DNA from: Heterodera schachtii
Taxonomy: Eukaryota; Nematoda; Chromadorea; Rhabditida; Heteroderidae
Assembly (NCBI GenBank): GCA_023374025.1
Contig: SIJG01000118.1
Location: forward strand, 350,267-414,266
Direction: 5' to 3'
Length of the DNA: 64,000 nucleotides
Under the pieces are notes generated by a model. The model made no database searches. It had not been told where the DNA came from and saw only the letters and a list, made by a program, of their open reading frames with translations. Positions 14,141 through 24,380 of this stretch are shown one piece after another; position 1 is the stretch's first letter, and the number at the start of each line of letters is the position of its first letter. The position numbers and the translations under genes were made by a program.

Positions 14141-17100
14141 TGCATAAAGAAGGTTTCTATGCCGCTTTGATGGATTTTATAGAAATCACCCATAAAAAAG
14201 AATTATGATATGGCAAATTTTAAATGTTTTCTTTAGTTGTATTTTTATCGGTGTTTTTTCTACCAGTAGTTTTTTCTTTATTTTTTAAAATTGAAATCGA
14301 GGGAATCATTTCGGTATTTTTTGTTTAAATAAAACATACAATACGAAATTCAGCATTTCAGTCTTAATCTGGTCGATAATTTCATAATTAATTTATTATT
14401 TTTATTAATCTTTAGTTTAATCTTTTTAAAATGGAAGAATTCGTAATTCTCAAGTAAAATCGAATTCTGACAGAGAATTAATTATTTTTATACCTTTGGC
14501 TTGGCTATTTTTATTAAATTTATTTATATGCTTGCATAAAGAAGGTTTCTATGCCGCTTTGATGGATTTTATAGAAATCAACCATAAAAAAGAATTATGA
14601 TATGGCAAATTTTAAATGTTTTCTTTAGTTGTATTTTTATCGGTGTTTTTTCTACCAGTAGTTTTTTCTTTATTTTTTAAAATTGAAATCGAGGGAATCA
14701 TTTCGGTATTTTTTGTTTAAATAAAACATACAATACGAAATTCAGCATTTCAGTCTTAATCTGGTCGATAATTTCATAATTAATTTATTATTTTTATTAA
14801 TCTTTAGTTTAATCTTTTTAAAATGGAAGAATTCGTAATTCTCAAGTAAAATCGAATTCTGACAGAGAATTAATTATTTTTATACCTTTGGCTTGGCTAT
14901 TTTATTAAATTTATTTATATGCTTGCATAAAGAAGGTTTCTATGCCGCTTTGATGGATTTTATAGAAATCACCCATAAAAAAGAATTATGATATGGCAAA
15001 TTTTAAATGTTTTCTTTAGTTGTATTTTTATCGGTGTTTTTTCTACCAGTAGTTTTTTCTTTATTTTTTAAAATTGAAATCGAGGGAATCATTTCGGTAT
15101 TTTTTGTTTAAATAAAACATACAATACGAAATTCAGCATTTCAGTCTTAATCTGGTCGATAATTTCATAATTAATTTATTATTTTTATAATCTTTAGTTT
15201 AATCTTTTTAAAATGGAAGAATTCGTAATTCTCAAGTAAAATCGAATTCTGACAGAGAATTAATTATTTTTATACCTTTGGCTTGGCTATTTTTATTAAA
15301 TTTATTTATATGCTTGCATAAAGAAGGTTTCTATGCCGCTTTGATGGATTTTATAGAAATCACCCATAAAAAAGAATTATGATATGGCAAATTTTAAATG
15401 TTTTCTTTAGTTGTATTTTTATCGGTGTTTTTTCTACCAGTAGTTTTTTCTTTATTTTTAAAATTGAAATCGAGGGAATCATTTCGGTATTTTTTGTTTA
15501 AATAAAACATACAATACGAAATTCAGCATTTCAGTCTTAATCTGGTCGATAATTTCATAATTAATTTATTATTTTTATTAATCTTTAGTTTAATCTTTTT
15601 AAAATGGAAGAATTCGTAATTCTCAAGTAAAATCGAATTCTGACAGAGAATTAATTATTTTTATACCTTTGGCTTGGCTATTTTTATTAAATTTATTTAT
15701 ATGCTTGCATAAAGAAGGTTTCTATGCCGCTTTGATGGATTTTATAGAAATCAACCATAAAAAAGAATTATGATATGGCAAATTTTAAATGTTTTCTTTA
15801 GTTGTATTTTTATCGGTGTTTTTTCTACCAGTAGTTTTTTCTTTATTTTTTAAAATTGAAATCGAGGGAATCATTTCGGTATTTTTTGTTTAAATAAAAC
15901 ATACAATACGAAATTCAGCATTTCAGTCTTAATCTGGTCGATAATTTCATAATTAATTTATTATTTTTATTAATCTTTAGTTTAATCTTTTTAAAATGGA
16001 AGAATTCGTAATTCTCAAGTAAAATCGAATTCTGACAGAGAATTAATTATTTTTATACCTTTGGCTTGGCTATTTTTATTAAATTTATTTATATGCTTGC
16101 ATAAAGAAGGTTTCTATGCCGCTTTGATGGATTTTATAGAAATCACCCATAAAAAAGAATTATGATATGGCAAATTTTAAATGTTTTCTTTAGTTGTATT
16201 TTTATCGGTGTTTTTTCTACCAGTAGTTTTTTCTTTATTTTTTAAAATTGAAATCGAGGGAATCATTTCGGTATTTTTTGTTTAAATAAAACATACAATA
16301 CGAAATTCAGCATTTCAGTCTTAATCTGGTCGATAATTTCATAATTAATTTATTATTTTTATAATCTTTAGTTTAATCTTTTTAAAATGGAAGAATTCGT
16401 AATTCTCAAGTAAAATCGAATTCTGACAGAGAATTAATTATTTTTATACCTTTGGCTTGGCTATTTTTATTAAATTTATTTATATGCTTGCATAAAGAAG
16501 GTTTCTATGCCGCTTTGATGGATTTTATAGAAATCACCCATAAAAAAGAATTATGATATGGCAAATTTTAAATGTTTTCTTTAGTTGTATTTTTATCGGT
16601 GTTTTTTCTACCAGTAGTTTTTTCTTTATTTTTTAAAATTGAAATCGAGGGAATCATTTCGGTATTTTTGTTTAAATAAAACATACAATACGAAATTCAG
16701 CATTTCAGTCTTAATCTGGTCGATAATTTCATAATTAATTTATTATTTTTATTAATCTTTAGTTTAATCTTTTTAAAATGGAAGAATTCGTAATTCTCAA
16801 GTAAAATCGAATTCTGACAGAGAATTAATTATTTTTATACCTTTGGCTTGGCTATTTTTATTAAATTTATTTATATGCTTGCATAAAGAAGGTTTCTATG
16901 CCGCTTTGATGGATTTTATAGAAATCAACCATAAAAAAGAATTATGATATGGCAAATTTTAAATGTTTTCTTTAGTTGTATTTTTATCGGTGTTTTTTCT
17001 ACCAGTAGTTTTTTCTTTATTTTTTAAAATTGAAATCGAGGGAATCATTTCGGTATTTTTTGTTTAAATAAAACATACAATACGAAATTCAGCATTTCAG

Positions 17101-19671
17101 TCTTAATCTGGTCGATAATTTCATAATTAATTTATTATTTTTATTAATCTTTAGTTTAATCTTTTTAAAATGGAAGAATTCGTAATTCTCAAGTAAAATC
17201 GAATTCTGACAGAGAATTAATTATTTTTATACCTTTGGCTTGGCTATTTTTATTAAATTTATTTATATGCTTGCATAAAGAAGGTTTCTATGCCGCTTTG
17301 ATGGATTTTATAGAAATCACCCATAAAAAAGAATTATGATATGGCAAATTTTAAATGTTTTCTTTAGTTGTATTTTTATCGGTGTTTTTTCTACCAGTAG
17401 TTTTTTCTTTATTTTTTAAAATTGAAATCGAGGGAATCATTTCGGTATTTTTTGTTTAAATAAAACATACAATACGAAATTCAGCATTTCAGTCTTAATC
17501 TGGTCGATAATTTCATAATTAATTTATTATTTTTATAATCTTTAGTTTAATCTTTTTAAAATGGAAGAATTCGTAATTCTCAAGTAAAATCGAATTCTGA
17601 CAGAGAATTAATTATTTTCATACCTTTGGCTTGGCTATTTTTATTAAATTTATTTATATGCTTGCATAAAGAAGGTTTCTATGCCGCTTTGATGGATTTT
17701 ATAGAAATCACCCATAAAAAAGAATTATGATATGGCAAATTTTAAATGTTTTCTTTAGTTGTATTTTTATCGGTGTTTTTTCTACCAGTAGTTTTTTCTT
17801 TATTTTTTAAAATTGAAATCGAGGGAATCATTTCGGTATTTTTGTTTAAATAAAACATACAATACGAAATTCAGCATTTCAGTCTTAATCTGGTCGATAA
17901 TTTCATAATTAATTTATTATTTTATTAATCTTTAGTTTAATCTTTTTAAAATGGAAGAATTCGTAATTCTCAAGTAAAATCGAATTCTGACAGAGAATTA
18001 ATTATTTTTATACCTTTGGCTTGGCTATTTTTATTAAATTTATTTATATGCTTGCATAAAGAAGGTTTCTATGCCGCTTTGATGGATTTTATAGAAATCA
18101 ACCATAAAAAAGAATTATGATATGGCAAATTTTAAATGTTTTCTTTAGTTGTATTTTTATCGGTGTTTTTTCTACCAGTAGTTTTTTCTTTATTTTTTAA
18201 AATTGAAATCGAGGGAATCATTTCGGTATTTTTTGTTTAAATAAAACATACAATACGAAATTCAGCATTTCAGTCTTAATCTGGTCGATAATTTCATAAT
18301 TAATTTATTATTTTTATTAATCTTTAGTTTAATCTTTTTAAAATGGAAGAATTCGTAATTCTCAAGTAAAATCGAATTCTGACAGAGAATTAATTATTTT
18401 CATACCTTTGGCTTGGCTATTTTTATTAAATTTATTTATATGCTTGCATAAAGAAGGTTTCTATGCCGCTTTGATGGATTTTATAGAAATCACCCATAAA
18501 AAAGAATTATGATATGGCAAATTTTAAATGTTTTCTTTAGTTGTATTTTTATCGGTGTTTTTTCTACCAGTAGTTTTTTCTTTATTTTTTAAAATTGAAA
18601 TCGAGGGAATCATTTCGGTATTTTTTGTTTAAATAAAACATACAATACGAAATTCAGCATTTCAGTCTTAATCTGGTCGATAATTTCATAATTAATTTAT
18701 TATTTTTATAATCTTTAGTTTAATCTTTTTAAAATGGAAGAATTCGTAATTCTCAAGTAAAATCGAATTCTGACAGAGAATTAATTATTTTTATACCTTT
18801 GGCTTGGCTATTTTTATTAAATTTATTTATATGCTTGCATAAAGAAGGTTTCTATGCCGCTTTGATGGATTTTATAGAAATCACCCATAAAAAAGAATTA
18901 TGATATGGCAAATTTTAAATGTTTTCTTTAGTTGTATTTTTATCGGTGTTTTTTCTACCAGTAGTTTTTTCTTTATTTTTTAAAATTGAAATCGAGGGAA
19001 TCATTTCGGTATTTTTTGTTTAAATAAAACATACAATACGAAATTCAGCATTTCAGTCTTAATCTGGTCGATAATTTCATAATTAATTTATTATTTTTAT
19101 TAATCTTTAGTTTAATCTTTTTAAAATGGAAGAATTCGTAATTCTCAAGTAAAATCGAATTCTGACAGAGAATTAATTATTTTCATACCTTTGGCTTGGC
19201 TATTTTTATTAAATTTATTTATATGCTTGCATAAAGAAGGTTTCTATGCCGCTTTGATGGATTTTATAGAAATCACCCATAAAAAAGAATTATGATATGG
19301 CAAATTTTAAATGTTTTCTTTAGTTGTATTTTTATCGGTGTTTTTTCTACCAGTAGTTTTTTCTTTATTTTTTAAAATTGAAATCGAGGGAATCATTTCG
19401 GTATTTTTTGTTTAAATAAAACATACAATACGAAATTCAGCATTTCAGTCTTAATCTGGTCGATAATTTCATAATTAATTTATTATTTTTATAATCTTTA
19501 GTTTAATCTTTTTAAAATGGAAGAATTCGTAATTCTCAACTAAAAACGAATTCTGACAGAGAATTAATTATTTTCATACCTTTGGCTTGGCTATTTTTAT
19601 TAAATTTATTTATATGCTTGCATAAGAATTATGATATGGCAAATTTTAAATTTTTTCTTTAGTTGTATTTT
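14141..19671. repeat. 391-bp satellite array, 14 copies plus a partial
   Basis: Fourteen near-identical units start at 14141, 14533, 14924, 15315, 15706, 16098, 16489, 16880, 17272, 17663, 18053, 18445, 18836 and 19228. A damaged fifteenth starts at 19619. Spacing is 390-392 bp. Each unit starts TGCATAAAGAAGGTTTCTAT and has no usable reading frame. Two variant sites (CACCCAT or CAACCAT; TTATTAATC or TTATAATC) cycle with a period of three units, giving a higher-order repeat of about 1173 bp. The type is that of heterochromatic or centromere-like satellites; no function is shown here. Confidence 0.97.
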
Positions 19672-19850
19672 TGAGGATGCGACATTTGCGGCGCAGAAAC
19701 TTGCGGCGAGAACATTTGCGGCGCCGACATTGCGGCGCGACACTTGCGGCGCCGACAGATGCGGCGCCCAGTCAAAGCGACATTTGCGGCGCAGACACTT
19801 GCGGCGCCCAGTCAAAATGACAATTTCGGCGCGGAATTAAATGACCCCAA
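19672..19850. repeat. GC-rich minisatellite next to the satellite array
   Basis: About ten copies of a 14-18 bp word of the form CGACATTTGCGGCGC, CGACACTTGCGGCGC and variants begin where the truncated satellite unit ends. The word pattern (CGAC + A/T-rich + GGNNC) resembles the terminal arrays of the element at 61249-62913. It may be one end of a related transposon that cut the array. Open frames through it are shadows of the repeat. Confidence 0.8.
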
Positions 19851-20235
19851 AAATATTTCAACAATTTATTTAAGTTAACAGAATTGTTATTATAAGTTTA
19901 TTTTTTAATAATGACTAATTTAACAATAATTCTTGCAACCTAATCACAAAGATAAAGGTTGAGTCGTTTGCCGTTGTAACATATTTAGAAAAAGTTTCAC
20001 TTCGCCCCACACAGCATTTTCATAGTATAAATGGTATACTGTAATAAAAATATTTTTATAAGGTTCATTACCGTCATTAAAAAAGAGGAAGAGCACCAGC
20101 AAAACTGCCTGAGGCCTTATGGAATTGACCCTCGTGGGATTGCTGAAAGGCCTCGCTTAAAAAATATCTTCGAAATGATGAAGCGATCCGTTGATTAGTT
20201 ATCGATTTTGACAATAAGGAAAACAAAAAGATGAT
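19851..20235. other. no gene seen
   Basis: AT-rich sequence of ordinary complexity between the minisatellite and a hAT MITE. No recognisable coding or RNA feature. Confidence 0.4.
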
Positions 20236-20243
20236 GTAATTAA

Positions 20244-20424
20244 TAGAACCCGTTAAAAAAATTGTCGGGAGCGGGATCGGGAGTTCAAAATTTTTCGGGA
20301 CGGGGGTCCCGAACGGGAATCCCGTAAAAATCCCGCTCCCGTTAAAATCCCGTTCACCGAAAAAAGAGGGAGCGGGACCGGGAATCCCGTAATCCCGCGG
20401 GAGTCCCGATCCGGCCGGGCTCTA
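20244..20424. mobile_element. hAT-type MITE, 181 bp
   Basis: Ends TAGAACCCG...CGGGCTCTA form short imperfect inverted repeats. The flanks GTAATTAA (20236-20243) and ATAATTAA (20425-20432) match at 7 of 8 positions and fit the hAT target pattern nTnnnnAn. The inside is a dense set of CGGGA/TCCCG words that can fold on themselves. The same internal style occurs in the elements at 32484 and 33292. It has no transposase. Confidence 0.7.
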
Positions 20425-20828
20425 ATAATTAATCACATTCATAAATTGCAGTACCGCCTAGGGATGAAAAGGCTTTGAAGAATAGGACTGAAAGAGTGAT
20501 TAAATAAATGTTTTTTAATCAAAAAAATTGTTCAAATAATTTTTGGGGTCATTTAATTCTGCGCCGTAAGTGTCATTTTGTAGCTGGAAAGCCCATCAGT
20601 GATCAAAAAAGCGGAGAATGGCCAGGGATGGGGAAGGGGCAGTCCCCCGAAAAGCCATTGGCTAATGCCATCGCCCTTTGGCCAAGGCATTGTTGGCAAG
20701 GAGAGAGCGAAATGAACTGCAAAATAAAACATTTTTGCGCTTTTAAACATAAAAATCAAAAAATCAAATTTAAGCAAAAATTAATCAATTTTCATTGAAT
20801 GCGGAGCGATCTGCCGGAAATCTGCTTA

Positions 20829-20948
20829 CCGTATTTTCTCTTTTTATCACCCCGGGAGGATTATTTTTCAGACTCCTCAGAAAGGGGGGGGGGGATAATT
20901 GGAGACGGCGGGATAATGGAGACGGGGTGATAAAAAGAGAAAATACGG
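20829..20948. mobile_element. 120-bp MITE with TA duplication
   Basis: Terminal inverted repeats of about 26 bp (CCGTATTTTCTCTTTTTATC... at the left and its complement at the right) are flanked by TA on both sides (20827-20828, 20949-20950), as in Tc1/mariner-type MITEs. The centre has a 10-base G run. Confidence 0.8.
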
Positions 20949-20950
20949 TA

Positions 20951-21940
20951 ATTAATTAAGAAAGACTAAGTCTGTGTTGCTGACCACATTTGCCCGTCCA
21001 ACACCGATATATACATATTATTAGATTTTAACTTTTTGCATGAAATAAATGATCATCAAACACATGGCCAAGAGAAAATGGAAGGGGGGGGGATATTAAA
21101 TATTAGTAGGGCTGAAAATTTTAGTACGAAAAATCGCGAAATGGTATTTAAATATAAAAAAACCCAAAATATTATTTACTAAATAGGTAAATAAAAAATT
21201 TTATATACGATTTTTTAATGGAAAAGAGCAAACCAAAAGGTAAAATTTGAATCTATTTTTGTATAAACGAATATTTTAAATATTTCTAATATTTTCTTAA
21301 AAAATATTTAGATTTTAAATTAAAATTTTTCAACAAAAAAATAATAAATTTTGAGGAATGAATTTTGAGAAAATTTCTCATTCTTAGGGGTGTATTTTTT
21401 GAAATTTTTTAGGTTGATTCTCTGAGGTGTATTTTTCAGACGGTCCCTCGCGGCGCTTTTCCCGTCTCCACCCCCTCCCCATTCCTCCTTCGTGTTGGTG
21501 TAAAAGAGAGAGAGAGAGAGGGGGGGGGGAAGCTCATCTCATCAACACATCACATCATCCATCCACTCATCATTCGTTCATTCATTCGAACGTTGTTTGG
21601 CATTTCTCACACGAAATTTTGGGAGACCGCCCCACCCATCCATCAATAATCGCATAACATTTGGCCAAAGTGGGAGCAATGAAAAATGAGAGAAATAAGA
21701 GAGAATGGACAGACTAATGAGAGAGTAGCTAAGAGCAACAGCATAAGGAATGGAAAAAGTTTTGCTTGCAAATTTGGGGGGTCCTCTGGCGGGGCGGGGG
21801 ACGCGTAAAAAGGAGAGATGAGACAATCTTTTTAAAATTGTTTTTTGTTTTTTGAAGTAAGAAATGTGAAAATTTATTACTCAGAAAAAGAGATCAATCT
21901 AATCGAATTATTCTCGTTTGTCCCATATATTTCCGCCAAA
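20951..21940. other. no gene seen; simple repeats
   Basis: AT-rich DNA with a (GA)n/(G)n tract near 21507-21530, a CATC/ATTC-rich stretch at 21540-21590 and the recurrent TAGGGGTGTATTTTTTG phrase at 21386 and about 21420. Open frames are short and low-complexity. Confidence 0.4.
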
Positions 21941-21944
21941 ACAC

Positions 21945-22335
21945 CTCGGCATCATTCCAATCACTGGGACTTATCTCACCAATTTTGCATTTCTATCACT
22001 TGGACTCAACCCCCCCCCCCCCCCCCCCCGGCATCCCAATCACTGGGACACTTAATTCATTAGCATTACAATCAATGAGACCCAATTCTCTGGCATACAA
22101 TCATTGGAATTCTATCTCAGCACTTCTGCATCCCAATCGCCGGGACTCAATTCTCCGGCATTCAAATTACTTGGACTCAAACTCCGCAATCCTTCGGCAT
22201 TCCAATCACTGGGACTTATCTCACCAATTCTGCATTTCTATCACTTGGACTCAACCCCCCCCCCCCCCCCCGGCATCCCAATCACTGGGTTTCAATTATA
22301 TGACATTCCAATGACCGGGACTCAAGACTCAACCT
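21945..22335. repeat. minisatellite of CATTCCAATCACTGGGAC type
   Basis: About a dozen diverged 25-35 bp units carry a CATNCCAATCACTGGGAC-like core followed by variable A/T-rich spacers. Two poly-C tracts (22011-22029, 22256-22270) sit in equivalent positions, showing that a longer block (about 240 bp) was also duplicated. Confidence 0.75.
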
Positions 22336-22349
22336 TACGGCATTCCAAT

Positions 22350-22590
22350 CTACTCACTCGGCCGCTTCGCGGCCTCGTTCAGGGGCCTTCGGCCCCCTCA
22401 AAAATTTTCTGCGCCAAAGGTACTTACTCGGCCGCTTCGCGGCCTCGTACGGGGGCCTTGGCGCCTTTCAATAATTTTCTGCGCCATAGGTACTCACTCG
22501 GCCGCTTCGCGGCCTCGTTCGGGGGCCTTCGGTCCCCTCAATAATTTTCTGCGCCATAGGTACTCACTCGGCCGCTTCGCGGCCTCGCAC
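22350..22590. repeat. tandem ~70-bp repeat with two TTC-loop hairpins
   Basis: Three and a half units begin ACTCACTCGGCCGCTTCGCG. Each holds the perfect hairpin GGCCGC-TTC-GCGGCC, and most hold a second GGGGCC-TTC-GGCCCC, followed by ATTTTCTGCGCCA(A/T)AGGTAC. The same style of hairpin recurs at about 54816, 54834 and 58540, so this is a dispersed structured sequence. Confidence 0.8.
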
Positions 22591-22594
22591 TCTT

Positions 22595-22920
22595 CTTATC
22601 TCTAAAGCATGAGAGGCACAATAGTGTGCATCGCAAAACAATACATTTTAAAAAACTGACAAATTTCACTTCTGTGTCTCATGGATAAGAGGCACAATAG
22701 TGTCACCTCATAACAATACAATAACAAACAAATCGTTTTGACAAATTCAACACATGTGTTATCTCTAAAGCATGAGAGGCACAATAGTGTGCATCGCAAA
22801 ACAATACATTTAAAAAAACTGACAAATTTCACTTCTGTGTCTCATGGATGAGAGGCACAATAGTGTCATCTCATACCAATACAATAACAAACAATTCGTT
22901 TTGACAAATTCAACACAACT
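22595..22920. repeat. two-copy ~162-bp tandem repeat
   Basis: Two units (about 22595-22757 and 22758-22915) each contain two half-repeats with GAGAGGCACAATAGTGTGCA or AAGAGGCACAATAGTGTCAC. The array therefore grew in two steps from a unit of about 80 bp. The longer open frame across it is repetitive and not convincing as a protein. Confidence 0.75.
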
Positions 22921-23317
22921 CTCAAAAATTTTCTTTCGACTTTTATTGCCCATTTTATATAATTAAAGATGGGATGAAAATAAGGAAGGGATGCGTGACA
23001 AAATTACCATTGTCTCTCCCTTCCCTTTCCTATCTCCTCTTACTCTCTCTCTTTTCCCACTCCCTCCCTCTCCCACACACACGCACGCGTCCAGCACACT
23101 GCTGCTGCACAGCCGCACGCGTCTATCCTCTGTCTGCCCCTCCCACCCGCCGCTGCCCCGCGTGGACAGACAGGCAGACAGTGAACTATTTCCTACCTTC
23201 CCTCCCTCTAACCACTACAGCATGGGAAGAGAAATCTTTTCCCTCCCACCATGACACATACACACAGACGGTCTTCTTTATTATATAGGATTCAAATTAT
23301 TAGCACACATTTGTCTC
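22921..23317. other. pyrimidine-rich low-complexity stretch, no gene seen
   Basis: A C/T-rich strand (23010-23225) with CACACACGCACGCG and TCTCTCCC runs. Reading frames through it have biased composition. It could be promoter or outron sequence for the candidate exons downstream, but nothing shows that. Confidence 0.35.
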
Positions 23318-24256
23318 AGCACCACGGAAACGAGATGTTTATTACGGACGGGATTTTTAAACTTAAAAAATCAAATTTATTGTTGAAATTCTTAATAAAT
23401 TTTTTAAAAAATTTAAATTCTTAAATTGTTTCTTTTGAATTTTAAACTTATTTGTGTGAAAATAATAGAAGATAATTTGAAGAAAAGAAGCAAAAATTTC
23501 AAATTTTTATTGGGAATTAATATAAATTATGCAAAATCAATACAGTAGATGAAACCATTTTTTTTTTAATAATTTGCTGCTTATACCGTTTTTTTAAATA
23601 GAACCCCGAGTTTTATTTTTATGACTCAATTTATTTTCAGCTCCACATCAGTGTTCATCCTCGCTGTTTGAGCATTTTTCCTCTCCTTCAAGGTTTGCCG
23701 TTGCGACTACAACAATCAATAAGCTCGAACCTCCACTCTCCTCCTCCCTTTGTCTCTTTACATTCTTAAAAAAATCACCCCACACATGCAAATCTTTTTA
23801 AGTACAGGAGCTCATTTCCCGGACGCTGTGTTATAAGCATCGATAATTTTTGATTTAAGGACCAACAAAATTCCAAATAATTTTCAATTTTCGCATTTTC
23901 AGCCCTTTTTCAATTCCAAAGTGTGCTGTGTCGGCCCCTATTGGACATTGTCAACAACAGCCATTTGAACAAAGCCGAACAAACACTCGCTGAACAGCTC
24001 GACCGAAGAACCCAAAAATATTTCTGCCATTTTTATGTATTAGATAATAATAATTTTATTTAGTTTTCTATTTTGTTTTTTGAATTTAAATTTAAGCGCG
24101 TATTTGCCTCCTTACCACGGAAACGTGGTGTTTATTACGGGTTTTTTAAATTTAGAAAATTAAAATTTTGTTGAAATTCTTATTTTTTGAAAAATTGGAG
24201 TTCAATTTTTCTTTTAATTTTTACACTTATTTTCTTTTCTCTGAAAATAATAGAAA
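23318..24256. repeat. direct repeat pair flanking candidate exons
   Basis: Segments at about 23318-23480 and 24108-24256 are diverged copies. Both start CCACGGAAAC, continue TGTTTATTACGG and share a following A/T-rich part ending GAAAATAATAGAA. They lie about 790 bp apart in the same orientation and bracket the short coding candidate at 23641-24063, which suggests a local duplication. Confidence 0.6.
23641..24063 (+). CDS. candidate 3' end of an unidentified gene (two exons)
   Basis: Not recognised. After a TTATTTTCAG acceptor, 23641-23692 encodes LHISVHPRCLSIFPLLQ and ends with a phase-1 GT donor. After a second TTTTCAG acceptor, 23903-24063 resumes in the matching phase (FQSVLCRPLLDIVNNSHL, AEQTLAEQLDRRTQKYF) and stops at TAG 24061-24063. 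Consistent phase, two good acceptors and ordinary amino-acid composition support coding. No start codon or upstream exon is visible. The end lies 318 bp before the Fic ATG, which has its own trans-splice-like acceptor; that spacing would suit a nematode operon, but this is inference. Confidence 0.38.
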
Positions 24257-24373
24257 TTCAAAATATAAATTTTGTAGAAAATTGTTGGGGTGGGGGTGAC
24301 TTGGTGACTTTTCTTATGTTTGCTTCTCAATTTGTGACTTGGTGACTTTTCTTATTTTTGCTTCTCAATTTAC

Positions 24374-24375
24374 AG
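24374..24375 (+). promoter_or_regulatory. likely trans-splice acceptor of the Fic gene
   Basis: The sequence CTCAATTTACAG ends 5 nt before the ATG at 24381. A close-set U-rich AG is typical of SL addition. The 40 bp before it are a near-exact tandem copy of the preceding 40 bp (GTGACTTGGTGACTTTTCTT... at about 24297 and 24332), so a second CTCAATTT tract lies just upstream. Confidence 0.5.
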
Positions 24376-24380
24376 TCAAA

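Noticed and set aside
14141..19671. CRISPR-like array
   Set aside because: Units are contiguous 391-bp repeats with no unique spacers, in a eukaryotic genome.
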